64,000 nucleotides of DNA from Anaerovorax odorimutans DSM 5092 (lineage in GTDB: Bacteria > Bacillota > Clostridia > Peptostreptococcales > Anaerovoracaceae): positions 149,029 to 213,028 of the forward strand of contig NZ_AUFC01000005.1 in the NCBI RefSeq assembly GCF_000426305.1, given 5' to 3'. The notes under the pieces are model-generated. The model searched no databases. It had not been told where the DNA came from and was given only the letters and a program-made list of their open reading frames with translations. The position numbers and the translations under genes were made by a program. Shown in pieces: positions 18,086 through 27,884 of the stretch (positions within the stretch are counted from its first letter, which is position 1; every line of letters begins with the position of its first letter).

Positions 18086-19288
18086 ATGAAAAGACATAGA
18101 GTTCCTGGATCCTGTCTGCCAAACCGCAGCGGGCGTTGCTTAAGCAATATTTGTGGAACTAGTATCGATTCTGATGATCTTAACTTTACAAATCCACAAT
18201 CTAATTTAGTATATATGGATAAAGTTTTTTCTTATAATAACGATACTAGCTGTCCACTACTTTTTAATCTTAATACAGGTGGTCCTCATGCAAAATGTTT
18301 TGTAACAAAACTAGAAACAATGCCACAAAATTGTTGCTGTACTCCATGTGAGATAAATAGCAATTCTATATTTAACATTGAAAAATCATATGTATTAGTT
18401 GAATATTTTAACACCAGACCTCCTGGAAATATTGATGCATGCCAAGTAACTGTAGATGGCCACGCAGTTGATAATGTTGAATACTTTAATGGTCAATATG
18501 TAGCGTCAACTGCTAACTTACTACCTAATATTCAAAAAAATCGCTGCATGGAAGAAGGTCTACCAACAAAGACATTTTTCCTAGTCAATAATGCAGGACC
18601 TTGGGATTTAAGAGCAAAATATGTTTTAGAAGGTACAGTAAATACTGATGGAAATACATGCTGCTTCCGTATTGAAATAGCAAATGCTCCTACTTCAGGA
18701 AATACTTGTCTACCTGAAGGATGTTTATCAAGCTTCGCAATACCAGACTTAAGTATACCTTGTAGTATTAATGGCACCTCTCCAAATATATTATTCCAAT
18801 TTGGTGCTAATATTAATATGGTGAATCCAAGATTAGTAGTAAGCTGCAGAAGAAGACCAAGACCTAATAATGATTGCGGAAATCCATGCTGTGATGACGG
18901 CTGTTTCGATTGCTGTCCTGATAACAACTATACAATTTCACTTATTACAGGTTTAGCTGTGGAGCCTACAATTCATACAGAGGTTACTCGTAAAACTTTA
19001 TTCTGCGTAAACGCTTGCGAAGGTATGTTACCTTGCGACGGCACATTAGCAGCTGAAGAAGATGAAGTTTGTGAAGATGTACGAAAGCCAGATTGTTTCT
19101 GCGGCACAAATTCAAGTGTATCCCCTATAACATCATGCGGATGCGAAAACAACAATAATTTTGTTGAAAGTGACTTCCAATTTAACTGTTGCTGCAACCG
19201 AAATAATTCTAGCCGATGCAGTCAAAACTCCTGTGTCCAATCTCAATCAAATTCTAGATTTAATTGTTGTAATGGATGCAGTTGGTAA
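18086..19288 (+). CDS. Cysteine-rich protein of unknown family (candidate spore surface protein)
   Basis: I do not recognise this 400-residue protein. It has 39 cysteines by my count, many in clusters such as CCCTPC (residue about 86), NPCCDDGCFDCC and NCCCNRNN, plus the C-terminal NCCNGCSW. Between the clusters lie beta-rich stretches (IEKSYVLVEYFNTRPPG; ITGLAVEPTIHTEVTRKTLFCVNACEG), suggesting a repeated domain. There is no signal peptide and no membrane helix. Asn and Ser are frequent. Such composition, a gene standing alone with its own terminator, and a sigma-K-like promoter would suit a disulfide-linked spore coat or exosporium component; that is inference. A metal-binding role is the alternative. 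GAGAGG 10 bases upstream supports the ATG. Confidence 0.8.
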   Translation: MKRHRVPGSCLPNRSGRCLSNICGTSIDSDDLNFTNPQSNLVYMDKVFSYNNDTSCPLLFNLNTGGPHAKCFVTKLETMPQNCCCTPCEINSNSIFNIEKSYVLVEYFNTRPPGNIDACQVTVDGHAVDNVEYFNGQYVASTANLLPNIQKNRCMEEGLPTKTFFLVNNAGPWDLRAKYVLEGTVNTDGNTCCFRIEIANAPTSGNTCLPEGCLSSFAIPDLSIPCSINGTSPNILFQFGANINMVNPRLVVSCRRRPRPNNDCGNPCCDDGCFDCCPDNNYTISLITGLAVEPTIHTEVTRKTLFCVNACEGMLPCDGTLAAEEDEVCEDVRKPDCFCGTNSSVSPITSCGCENNNNFVESDFQFNCCCNRNNSSRCSQNSCVQSQSNSRFNCCNGCSW

Positions 19289-19312
19289 TATTAATAATTA
19301 ATTAAACTTAAA

Positions 19313-19364
19313 GAGGTGCCAAAATAATTTTCTACATAAAAGTAGAATTATTTTAAGGCACCTC
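19313..19364. terminator. Long bidirectional hairpin between convergent genes
   Basis: GAGGTGCC (19313-19320) pairs with GGCACCTC (19357-19364), and the stem continues with AAATAATTTTCTAC against GTAGAATTATTTT. It lies between the cysteine-rich gene and sfsA, which point toward each other, and can end both transcripts. Confidence 0.72.
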
Positions 19365-19429
19365 ATTAAAATAATAACTATATATTTATATTAATCCAAA
19401 TTTCATTAGAGAATCTATATACATATTGT

Positions 19430-20185
19430 TTATAATATTACTTTTACAGGCTTATCTACCCTTATTGAATCTTCAGTATTTATACAATCATAAGCTAAAA
19501 TATTAACACCATATTTTTGGGCTTCTCTCAAGGCTATACCAAATTCGGGATGAAGAACATCATTAGGTTTAAAGTTTGAAACTTCTTTCATTTGAATTAT
19601 AAATATTACATAAGCCAAATAGCCTTTTTTAACTGCGCCGCAAAGTTCACGAATGTGTTTTACTCCTCTTTGGGTGGGTGCATCCGGAAATTTTGCACAA
19701 CCATTTTCTTCTAATGTACAGCTTTTTATTTCAACATATGCTCTTATTTGCTCTTCCTCTTTAGAATTTCTATCTTTTCGTGCTCCTTCTATATAAAAAT
19801 CAAATCTTGAATCTCCAAAGGTTTTCTCAGTTCGAATATTATAATAGCCTTTATCAAAATTAGGTAATATTATAGCACCGTTTTCAAAGGCCTCTCCGGC
19901 AACTTTATTTGTTATTTGGCTGTCCATATTAACAAGCAAAACTTTTTCTTTCCCATTTCTAACTATAATTTTTTCCACTGCAACAAGAGAAAAACGTGTT
20001 TTTCGGTTACGGAGATTATCTTTAAAATCTTCTAAATATACTGTGGCACCTTCTATTAGCAATTCTCTGCATCGTCCGGTATTTTTTACGTGAACTACGT
20101 GTACTTTTGTATCTATTAAAACTTTTGCAAGAAAACGGTTTGGTCTTGATATAAAAGTCCCTTTTACAATTTTATTATATTTCAA
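19430..20185 (-). CDS. sfsA: SfsA family nuclease-like protein
   Basis: The 251-residue protein has an N-terminal OB-like part (GTFISRPNRFLAKVLID, HVKNTGRCRELL) and the C-terminal SfsA domain with a PD-(D/E)XK-like core: GDSRFDFYI, then YVEIKSCTLEENGCAKFPDAPTQRGVKH. SfsA was first described as a sugar fermentation stimulation protein and is now considered a DNA/RNA-binding nuclease; its physiological role is unclear. The start is a TTG with GGTGG about 7 bases upstream. It stands alone between two terminators. Confidence 0.92.
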   Translation of the reverse strand: MKYNKIVKGTFISRPNRFLAKVLIDTKVHVVHVKNTGRCRELLIEGATVYLEDFKDNLRNRKTRFSLVAVEKIIVRNGKEKVLLVNMDSQITNKVAGEAFENGAIILPNFDKGYYNIRTEKTFGDSRFDFYIEGARKDRNSKEEEQIRAYVEIKSCTLEENGCAKFPDAPTQRGVKHIRELCGAVKKGYLAYVIFIIQMKEVSNFKPNDVLHPEFGIALREAQKYGVNILAYDCINTEDSIRVDKPVKVIL

Positions 20186-20211
20186 AATTAACCACCAATC
20201 TAAAAAAATTC

Positions 20212-20231
20212 AAGGAGCCTTTTGGCTCCTT
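20212..20231 (-). terminator. Rho-independent terminator of asnB
   Basis: Perfect 8-bp stem AAGGAGCC/GGCTCCTT with a 4-base loop; on the minus strand it is followed by GAATTTTTTT. It begins 12 bases after the asnB stop. Confidence 0.8.
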
Positions 20232-20242
20232 TTATAAATTTA

Positions 20243-22081
20243 TTATCTCTTAATAAAATACTCTTGATACCATACTAAAAAGATATAGACGGTATAAATT
20301 TTTCTTGCATTATTTGTAATACCATTATAATGATCTTCCAGTAATTTTAATAATTTATTTTTATTGAAAAACTCAGATACATAGTCCGCCATAAAAGCAT
20401 CTTTAACGATATTATAGTACTTTTCCTGTTTAAACCATATTCTTATAGGTACCGGAAAACCGAGTTTATAACGCGTTGCCCATTCGTTCGGCAATTTTCT
20501 TGCTGCGGCTTTTCTAAATACATATTTTACGTCATGGTCATTTACCTTATAATCTCCCGGAATTTTACCTGCAAGTGCCATCACCTCTTTATCAAGAAAT
20601 GGGACTCTTAATTCCAGAGAATGAGCCATACTCATTTTATCTGCTTTAAGTAAAATATCACTTGGCATCCAAAGATGCATATCTAAATACTGCTTTTTGA
20701 TTAAATCTTCGCTATCCTTTACTTTATTATAAAAAGGTCTTGTAATACTTTTTACTGAAGGTCCACATTTATAATCATCCGCAAGAATATCTACAGCTTC
20801 TTCTTCAGGGAATACAAGTGCTTGACCTATAAAGCTTTCTTCAACCGGCGTTCCTCCCCTAATTAAAAAATCGGTAATTCTGTTTCTACCTGTTAACTCA
20901 CCTGCTTTTCTTATTGATTTACGAAGTCCAGAAGGTAGCTTTCTGTATTTTCTCATTAACGAAGAAATATTATACCAATGATATCCTCCAAATAGTTCAT
21001 CAGCTCCTTCGCCTGATAAAACAACAGTTACATATTCTGAAGCCATCTTAGCTAAAAAATACAGAGGTACCGCTGATGGATTAGAATGAGGTTCATCCAT
21101 ATGATACTGTATAGTACCTAGAACATCAAAACATTCATCAGGACTTATAACCTTTCTGTGATTTTTTATCCCTACAATCTCACTGAATTCTTTTGCATAC
21201 ATAGTTTCATCGAAGTCGGGATTTTCAAATCCAACTGAAAAACTGTGCTCAGGATTTTGAAGAGCCGCAATATAGCTTGAATCCACTCCTCCTGAAAGGA
21301 ATGCTCCAACCTTTACATCACTTATCTGATGTACCTTTACAGATTCTACTACTTCTTTCTCAATGGCATCTACATAATATTCCAATGAATTTTCCTCTAT
21401 TGTAAAATCTGCATCATAGAACATCTCTATATTAACTTGTCCATCTTTTACTTCCATGTAATGTCCCTGTGGAAGTTTATATACATTCTTAAAAAAGGTT
21501 TCTTCAGTTGCAGAATATTGAAATGTCAAATATGGCTTTAAGGCATTTTTATTTATTTCTTTTCTAAAGCTTGGATGTTTTAAAAATGATTTTATCTCAC
21601 TTCCAAAAATAAAGGTACCATCATCGCCTTTGTAATAATATACTGGCTTAATGCCAAAAAAATCTCTTGCTGCAAAAAGACTTTTTTCCTTCACATTCCA
21701 AATAGCAAAGGCAAACATCCCTCTCAGTTTTTGTAATAGATTTTTCCCATATTCTTCATAACCATGCACTAAAACCTCAGTATCTGTATTACTCGTGAAA
21801 ACATGACCTTTTTCTATTAAATCTTTTCTTATACTCTGAAAATTATAAATTTCTCCATTAAAAACAAGAGCAAGCGTTTTATCTTCATTATAAAACGGTT
21901 GTGTTCCTGCATCTGACAAGTCAATGATAGAAAGTCGCCTAAAGCCTAACGCCGCATCATTATCTGCATAAATCCCCTCACTATCAGGTCCTCTATGAAC
22001 AATGGTTTCCAACATATTTTTCATAATATTTTCTTTTTCGTTCTTCTGTATTTTATCTATAAATCCGACAAACCCGCACAA
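20243..22081 (-). CDS. asnB: Glutamine-hydrolysing asparagine synthetase AsnB
   Basis: AsnB makes asparagine from aspartate, ATP and glutamine. The 612-residue protein starts MCGFVGF, so Cys2 is the N-terminal glutaminase nucleophile after Met removal; VHRGPDSEG and FNGEIYNF follow. The C-terminal synthetase has the PP-loop LSGGVDSSYIAAL and the region SGEGADELFGGY. The start codon is TTG, with AGGAGG 9 bases upstream, which puts the cysteine at position 2 as the mechanism needs. It is a single gene with a 250-base upstream region in which I see no T-box. Confidence 0.96.
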   Translation of the reverse strand: MCGFVGFIDKIQKNEKENIMKNMLETIVHRGPDSEGIYADNDAALGFRRLSIIDLSDAGTQPFYNEDKTLALVFNGEIYNFQSIRKDLIEKGHVFTSNTDTEVLVHGYEEYGKNLLQKLRGMFAFAIWNVKEKSLFAARDFFGIKPVYYYKGDDGTFIFGSEIKSFLKHPSFRKEINKNALKPYLTFQYSATEETFFKNVYKLPQGHYMEVKDGQVNIEMFYDADFTIEENSLEYYVDAIEKEVVESVKVHQISDVKVGAFLSGGVDSSYIAALQNPEHSFSVGFENPDFDETMYAKEFSEIVGIKNHRKVISPDECFDVLGTIQYHMDEPHSNPSAVPLYFLAKMASEYVTVVLSGEGADELFGGYHWYNISSLMRKYRKLPSGLRKSIRKAGELTGRNRITDFLIRGGTPVEESFIGQALVFPEEEAVDILADDYKCGPSVKSITRPFYNKVKDSEDLIKKQYLDMHLWMPSDILLKADKMSMAHSLELRVPFLDKEVMALAGKIPGDYKVNDHDVKYVFRKAAARKLPNEWATRYKLGFPVPIRIWFKQEKYYNIVKDAFMADYVSEFFNKNKLLKLLEDHYNGITNNARKIYTVYIFLVWYQEYFIKR

Positions 22082-22333
22082 CTTAATATTCCTCCTATTT
22101 TATCTATTGATTATTTATAATATTTTAACTAGATATTAATTATATATTATTTTATATTATTTTAAAACCTTTAAAGAATAAAATACAAATTTTTTATAAA
22201 ATATTAAATTATAAAATTCTTGAGGTTAATTATTACATTAATTTATGCTATCTTAATATAAACATTATAAAGACTTTACTTATCCTGCAAATTATAGGGA
22301 TTTATAATTTATCTATGTTAAAAATCTACTTTA

Positions 22334-23545
22334 CTATTCATATCTTAACGCTTCGATTGGATCTAGCTTTGCGGCTTTTCTTGCCGGATAGAGACCAAAA
22401 AACATACCTACAACAGCAGAGAACACTACTGCTATTATAATAACCATAGGATTAATAACAATAGAAATTTTAGCAAAACTCATTCCAATTGCAGCAATTC
22501 CTATTCCAAGGAAGGTTCCGATAAGTCCTCCAATTGCAGATATAATCATAGATTCAATTAAAAATTGCTGTAAAATATCTTTTGTTCTTGCTCCAAGAGA
22601 CTTTCTGATACCTATTTCTCTTGTTCTTTCAGTAACAGATACAAGCATTATATTCATAATACCTATACCTCCTACTATTAGAGAAATAGCAGCTATAGCA
22701 CCAATTGCCAGAGATAATGTTCCTAATATTTTATCCATAGTCCCTTGCTGCGATTGAAGGGTTTCAACTAAATATAAGTCATTTGGTTTATCTTTTATTC
22801 TTGACAAATAATCTGTCAACTTTTTACCAATAGTAGAAATATCTGCTTTATCGGTAGCATATAAATCAAGGTAACTTGTAGTTCTATCCACATTCTCCAA
22901 TATAGTGTATGGAGAATATGCCGTATAGGAATCACCGCTCATCATACCTGAAAAAATGCTTTTTTCCACCTCATATACCCCAACAATAGTTAAATCTTTT
23001 GATTCATCAGAAATAGTCAAAGGAAGGGTCTTTCCAACAACATCCGTACTGTTAAAAAAGTACATAGCTGCATCTTTATCAATAACAATACGATTTTTTT
23101 CACCTTTAACATCTGACTCATTTATCATCCTTCCCTTTAATATAGTCATCTTTTTATATTTATTATAATCTGCTGCAACTCCTTGAATATCAAATTTACC
23201 ATTAAGACGTGCAACCGTAACCTTAGAAGAATAACTTACAGAAGGTGCAATATAAGCTATTTCATTAGAAAACCTTTTTTTAAGTGCCTCAATATCTTCG
23301 GGAGAAATTAAATCTGAGTATTCAACAGAATCTTCAATTAATCTCCAATTTAAATATATATATAAATTATTCTTACCATAATTATCAAATTCTTTTCCTA
23401 TTACAGCCTTTGCACTATCACCAATAGAAGTGATTGCTATAACTGAGCTGATTCCTATAATTATGCCAAGCATAGTTAAAAATGAACGCATTTTATTTGT
23501 TTTTATAGCGTTTAAAGCCAACTTCAAATTCTCTAAAAAAAGCAT
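22334..23545 (-). CDS. MacB-type ABC transporter permease
   Basis: A 403-residue membrane protein with one N-terminal helix (about 18-40, MRSFLTMLGIIIGISSVIAI), a large extracytoplasmic MacB core domain, and three C-terminal helices of the FtsX-like domain containing GIMNIMLVSVTERTREIGIRKSLGA. This is the mechanotransmission fold of MacB/LolCDE-type systems, which export peptides, antibiotics or lipoprotein-like substrates rather than import. It is the third gene of an adaptor-ATPase-permease operon. The substrate cannot be told. Confidence 0.92.
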   Translation of the reverse strand: MLFLENLKLALNAIKTNKMRSFLTMLGIIIGISSVIAITSIGDSAKAVIGKEFDNYGKNNLYIYLNWRLIEDSVEYSDLISPEDIEALKKRFSNEIAYIAPSVSYSSKVTVARLNGKFDIQGVAADYNKYKKMTILKGRMINESDVKGEKNRIVIDKDAAMYFFNSTDVVGKTLPLTISDESKDLTIVGVYEVEKSIFSGMMSGDSYTAYSPYTILENVDRTTSYLDLYATDKADISTIGKKLTDYLSRIKDKPNDLYLVETLQSQQGTMDKILGTLSLAIGAIAAISLIVGGIGIMNIMLVSVTERTREIGIRKSLGARTKDILQQFLIESMIISAIGGLIGTFLGIGIAAIGMSFAKISIVINPMVIIIAVVFSAVVGMFFGLYPARKAAKLDPIEALRYE

Positions 23546-23547
23546 AA

Positions 23548-24288
23548 TTAGGCCTCCCTTTCTTTAGAGCAGTAAGCTCTTCCATTTTCTGTCATCTCAT
23601 CACTTTTTATTTGCCCGTCCTTAAAAGTAATAATACGATCAGTAAACTCAGCAATATCAGGCTCATGAGTAACAATAATAACAGTATTCCCCATTTCTCT
23701 ATTTAATTTTGTAAAAATTTCCATAATTTCAACAGAGGATTTAGAATCTAAATTTCCTGTAGGTTCATCTGCTAAAATAATAGGAGGCTTATTTGCTAAT
23801 GCTCTTGCAATAGCAACCCTTTGTTTCTGGCCTCCTGATAATTCATTTGGCATATGACCCCATCTCGATTCTAAACCAACGCTTTTCAAAAGTTCTAAAG
23901 CTCTGAGCCTTCTTTCTTCTGCACCTATCTTACCGTATACCATAGGCAGTTCAACATTTTTTAAAGCACTTGTTCTTGAGATCAAGTTAAAAGATTGAAA
24001 TACAAACCCAATCTTTTTATTTCTTACAAGGGAAAGTTCATCGTCATCTTTTTCTCTTACATCAATACCTTCAAGATAATAGTGTCCCAAGGTAGGGCGG
24101 TCTAGACATCCCAAAATATTCATAAATGTAGATTTACCAGAACCCGATGTGCCCATTATAGCAATAAATTCTCCTTGGTCTACTGTAATATTTATCCCTT
24201 TTAATGCTTCAACCTGAATATCGCCGTTTCTATATACTTTTTTTAAATTTTCAACTTTAATAATCTCTTTTCCGTTTAAATCTTTCAT
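23548..24288 (-). CDS. MacB/LolD-type ABC transporter ATP-binding protein
   Basis: A 246-residue ABC ATPase with Walker A GTSGSGKST (about residues 46-54), Q-loop FVFQSFNLI, signature LSGGQKQRVAIARAL, Walker B IILADEPTGNLDS and switch His in VTHEPDIAEF. The closeness to the MacB/LolD subgroup is shown by the NVELPMVYG-type segment. It has 12 bases to the upstream adaptor gene and 2 to the permease, so the three are one unit. Confidence 0.95.
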   Translation of the reverse strand: MKDLNGKEIIKVENLKKVYRNGDIQVEALKGINITVDQGEFIAIMGTSGSGKSTFMNILGCLDRPTLGHYYLEGIDVREKDDDELSLVRNKKIGFVFQSFNLISRTSALKNVELPMVYGKIGAEERRLRALELLKSVGLESRWGHMPNELSGGQKQRVAIARALANKPPIILADEPTGNLDSKSSVEIMEIFTKLNREMGNTVIIVTHEPDIAEFTDRIITFKDGQIKSDEMTENGRAYCSKEREA

Positions 24289-24300
24289 CCCAGCACCTCT

Positions 24301-25518
24301 CTATTCCTGAGGCATTGAAGTTACTTCCATGCCATCTGTCATGTCAAGAGTAGGACCAAGTACAACCTTATTTCCCTCTTTCAACTCACCGGAAGTTACT
24401 TCTACGTTAAAATCTCCTTCCGTTCCAAGTTCAACCAATACCTTTTTTAACTTATTATTTTTAACGACCATTACAGAATTTTTCCCCGTATTTGGATCAG
24501 TTAATATTGCATCAATAGGCACTGTAAGTACATCTGTCTTCTTTTCAATTGAAATATCAGCTTTAGCTGAAACACCTGCAAATAAATCTTGATTTCCTTT
24601 ATTTACATCAATGGTTACAGGAATTACCATTTCTTTAGATCCACTTTCTTTAGTTTCACCGGTAGGCGATATCTTTGATACAACACCGCTGACGTTATTT
24701 GGGCCAAGCACCTCAGCACTTATTGTAACAGGCTGATTAAGCTTTATCTTATTAATGTCATATTCACTTATTTTTACTTTCATTTGTAAATGATCTAAAT
24801 CTTCTATAACAAACATTGGCTCATCATTTGGAGTATCATTTGCAGCTCTTCCCTTTGAAGTATTCACTCTTGTAACTGTACCATTTATAGGACTTTTTAT
24901 TTGCGTCTGAGCTAATTCGTCAAAAGAATCCACTGTAATTTTATCATTTTCGTAAGTTGTTCTTGCACTTATTAAGTCTTCTTCTGAAATGGCACCTTGA
25001 GAATATAAAGTTTGTGAAGCATCATATTTAAACTTAGATTGTTCAAGATTCTTTCGTGCTTTATTGTAATCAGCTTCAACTGACTCACTATCCAAAACCG
25101 CAAGAACTTGCTCTTTGCTCACCTTATCACCTTCAGATACCAATATAGATTCCACTTCATAATTTAAAGAAGTAGAAATATTAGCTGTTTCAGCCCCTTC
25201 AATTATACCTTTTATACTTACAACTTGTTCAACATCCATTTTTTCAGCACTGCCCGTTGTAACATTAATTCCTTGTACTTCATGTGGCATTAAAACCTTG
25301 TATGCTGCAAATCCTATAATTAATAAGACTATAATTACAATAATAACCTTTTTTTTCTTAGATTTTTTTATTTTAGGCATTTTATCTTCTTTATTCTTTT
25401 TTTTTAAAAACTTTTTTTTAGGTTTATCTGAATATGTATTTATTTCTTCGGCTTCTATTTCTTTAGTTTTTATTTCTTCTTTTTTTTCTTCTTCATGCTC
25501 TATATTTTTCTCTAACAT
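24301..25518 (-). CDS. MacA-like membrane fusion (HlyD/RND adaptor) protein
   Basis: The 405-residue protein has an unusual charged cytoplasmic N-terminus of about 55 residues (runs of Glu, then Lys), a single transmembrane helix (VIIVIIVLLIIGFAAYKVL), a barrel-sandwich hybrid domain split by a short alpha-hairpin (VSEGDKVSKEQVLAVLDSE and IKSPINGTVTRVN), and beta-barrel and membrane-proximal domains. In Gram-positive bacteria such adaptors pair with MacB-like permeases at the cell surface. It is the first gene of the operon; AGGAGG is 4-6 bases before the ATG. Confidence 0.9.
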   Translation of the reverse strand: MLEKNIEHEEEKKEEIKTKEIEAEEINTYSDKPKKKFLKKKNKEDKMPKIKKSKKKKVIIVIIVLLIIGFAAYKVLMPHEVQGINVTTGSAEKMDVEQVVSIKGIIEGAETANISTSLNYEVESILVSEGDKVSKEQVLAVLDSESVEADYNKARKNLEQSKFKYDASQTLYSQGAISEEDLISARTTYENDKITVDSFDELAQTQIKSPINGTVTRVNTSKGRAANDTPNDEPMFVIEDLDHLQMKVKISEYDINKIKLNQPVTISAEVLGPNNVSGVVSKISPTGETKESGSKEMVIPVTIDVNKGNQDLFAGVSAKADISIEKKTDVLTVPIDAILTDPNTGKNSVMVVKNNKLKKVLVELGTEGDFNVEVTSGELKEGNKVVLGPTLDMTDGMEVTSMPQE

Positions 25519-25770
25519 AATACCTCCTATTGATTAGATCCCCTAAGTTTTTACATTTAAATATAAACTCAACATAAACTATAACGAATTATATCATACT
25601 TGCTGTTAATATTTTCTTAATTTTTTATTAACTTTTATTTTCTAATCATTTTCGTTATTTTTATACAATTTTTGGATAAAATATAAGTTATACTGTGCAT
25701 TTAATAAATTTTATTGTATAATATATAGACTTATAAATAGTTTTCATTTAATAATTATAAGGAGGATTTT

Positions 25771-26532
25771 ATGGGAACACCAAATCCAATCGCTTTTACA
25801 ATCTTTGGTATGGATATTATGTGGTATGGAATTATCATTGCTGCTGCAATGATTTTATCTGTAATAATTATTTCTGTTCGTGCACCAAAACACGATTTTA
25901 CTGCTGACAAAATCCTGGATTTTGTATTAATCTGTATTCCTGCAGGAGTGATAGGAGCAAGACTATACTATGTTATTTTTAAATGGGATTATTATGCGTG
26001 GGATATTGGAAAAATAATTAACATACGAGCTGGCGGCCTGGCCATACACGGAGGTCTTATTGTAGGCTTTATAACTGCAGCTGTTTTATGTATAGTTTGG
26101 AATTATCGTCCTCTTAATTTATTAGATTTAACAGTTCCTGTGGTAGCACTTGCTCAATCTATTGGACGCTGGGGCAATTATTTTAACACTGAAGCTCATG
26201 GTGGCCCTACTAATCTGCCTTGGGGTATTATGGTAGATGGGCAAAAGGTTCATCCTACTTTCTTATATGAATCAATTTGGTGCTTTCTATTATTTTTAAT
26301 ATTAATTTTTGTAGATAATCGCAGGCAGTTTGAAGGTCAAACATTTTTACTTTACGGTATTTTATACTCAATCGAAAGATTTTTTGTAGAAGGCTTAAGA
26401 ACTGATAGTCTAATGCTGGGCACTATATTTAAACAAGCTCAGGTATTAAGCTTAATTATTTTAATCGTATTTATCATTGCCTACATCTATTTATGGCGAA
26501 AATCAAAATACAAAGGACGAATTTTTTATTAA
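25771..26532 (+). CDS. lgt: Prolipoprotein diacylglyceryl transferase Lgt
   Basis: Lgt attaches diacylglycerol to the lipobox cysteine of prolipoproteins in the membrane. The 253-residue polytopic protein has LAIHGGLIVGF with the essential His-Gly-Gly, the Lgt signature around GRWGNYFNTEAHGG, and the C-terminal EGLRTDSLMLG. AAGGAGG is well placed before the ATG. It precedes ychF in the same direction by 46 bases. Confidence 0.95.
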   Translation: MGTPNPIAFTIFGMDIMWYGIIIAAAMILSVIIISVRAPKHDFTADKILDFVLICIPAGVIGARLYYVIFKWDYYAWDIGKIINIRAGGLAIHGGLIVGFITAAVLCIVWNYRPLNLLDLTVPVVALAQSIGRWGNYFNTEAHGGPTNLPWGIMVDGQKVHPTFLYESIWCFLLFLILIFVDNRRQFEGQTFLLYGILYSIERFFVEGLRTDSLMLGTIFKQAQVLSLIILIVFIIAYIYLWRKSKYKGRIFY

Positions 26533-26578
26533 TAAATACAAATGAAAAATAGAATATAACTAGCAAAAGGAGAAAAAA

Positions 26579-27673
26579 ATGAAATTAGGTATAGTAGGTC
26601 TTCCAAACGTTGGAAAGAGTACACTTTTTAATGCAATAACAAAAGCAGGAGCAGAAGCAGCAAATTATCCGTTTTGTACTATTGAACCAAATGTAGGTGT
26701 AGTAACTGTCCCCGATGAAAGATTAAAAGTTCTTACTGATATGTACAAGGCAAAAAAAACAATCTATACTACTATTGAATTTTATGATATAGCTGGTCTT
26801 GTAAAAGGTGCTTCAAAAGGTGAAGGGCTCGGCAATAAATTTTTAGGACATATAAGAGAAGTAGAAGCCATAGTTCATGTTGTTCGTTGTTTTGATGATC
26901 CTAACGTTGTACATGTGGACGGGAAAATAAATCCACTTTCTGATATAGAAACAATAAATATGGAACTTATCTTTTCAGATATGGAAATTATAGAAAGAAG
27001 ACTTCAAAAAACAAAGAAAAATTTAAAAGGTGACAAAAGCCTCCAGTCAGAAATTGATATTTTAGAAAAAGTGAAAGTTAGATTAGAGGAAGGATTATCA
27101 GCCAGAACACTTGATTTATCAAAGGAAGAACATGACTTTATAAAATCCCTTGACTTACTTTCATATAAGCCTGTAATATATGCAGCAAATGTTTCAGAAG
27201 ATGAAGTAGCTTCTTCTGAAGAAAATGATTATGTAAAAAAAGTTCGAGAATTTGCAGATACAGAGAATTCTGATGTAGTTGTAATTTGTGCAAAAGTAGA
27301 AGCTGAGATTTCAGAGCTTGAAGAAGAAGAAAAATTAATGTTTTTCGAAGAGCTGGGAATAAATGAATCCGGATTAGACAAATTAATTAAAGCATCGTAT
27401 CATTTACTTAATCTAATATCATTTTTAACTGCAGGTGAACCGGAAGTTCGTGCATGGACTATAAAAAATGGTTCTAAAGCACCACAAGCTGCAGGAAAAA
27501 TACATACCGATTTTGAAAAAGGATTTATACGTGCAGAAACCATTGCATATGATAAATTAATAGAATGTGGTGGTAACTTAGCAACAGCCAAAGAAAAAGG
27601 ACTGGTTCGCTCCGAAGGAAAAGATTATATAGTAAAAGACGGAGATGTTATTCACTTCCTGTTCAATGTATAG
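26579..27673 (+). CDS. ychF: Obg-like GTPase/ATPase YchF
   Basis: YchF is a conserved P-loop protein of the Obg family that prefers ATP and binds ribosomes; it has been linked to oxidative stress control. The 364-residue protein has P-loop GLPNVGKST at residues 6-14, the switch region DIAGLVKGASKGEGLGN, a coiled-coil insertion, AANVSEDE in place of the usual NKxD guanine motif (consistent with ATP preference), and a C-terminal TGS domain with AWTIKNGSKAPQAAGKIHTDFEKGFIRAE. A strong terminator follows. Confidence 0.96.
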   Translation: MKLGIVGLPNVGKSTLFNAITKAGAEAANYPFCTIEPNVGVVTVPDERLKVLTDMYKAKKTIYTTIEFYDIAGLVKGASKGEGLGNKFLGHIREVEAIVHVVRCFDDPNVVHVDGKINPLSDIETINMELIFSDMEIIERRLQKTKKNLKGDKSLQSEIDILEKVKVRLEEGLSARTLDLSKEEHDFIKSLDLLSYKPVIYAANVSEDEVASSEENDYVKKVREFADTENSDVVVICAKVEAEISELEEEEKLMFFEELGINESGLDKLIKASYHLLNLISFLTAGEPEVRAWTIKNGSKAPQAAGKIHTDFEKGFIRAETIAYDKLIECGGNLATAKEKGLVRSEGKDYIVKDGDVIHFLFNV

Positions 27674-27691
27674 TATTTTTATTAAAATTCA

Positions 27692-27735
27692 AAACCCCTT
27701 GGAATTGCAAGATGACGGTATATTCCAAGGGGTTT
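27692..27735 (+). terminator. Rho-independent terminator after ychF
   Basis: A perfect 14-bp stem (AAACCCCTTGGAAT with ATTCCAAGGGGTTT) and a 16-base loop are followed by ATCGTTTTTTG. It is 18 bases after the ychF stop. Confidence 0.88.
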
Positions 27736-27884
27736 ATCGTTTTTTGATTTACTTAAATTTACTTATCGTTTCTTTAAAAAACTTAAATTTTCTTTTTTTA
27801 CTGCACCATTACTGCACCGATATTATATTATGTGTCTAAATTATCTAACGAATAAAGTAATTTTTATGAAAACAATATTTGCAT

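Noticed and set aside
22082..22333. T-box or other riboswitch before asnB
   Set aside because: No T-box bulge sequence, specifier loop or antiterminator pair could be recognised; only a weak 8-bp hairpin at 22290-22315.
27798..27818. Direct repeat TTACTGCACC twice; on the minus strand it reads like a short C-terminal integrase tail (GAVMVQ and stop)
   Set aside because: A stop codon lies only nine codons upstream and nothing else of an integrase or attachment site is present. At most it is a trace of an old element.
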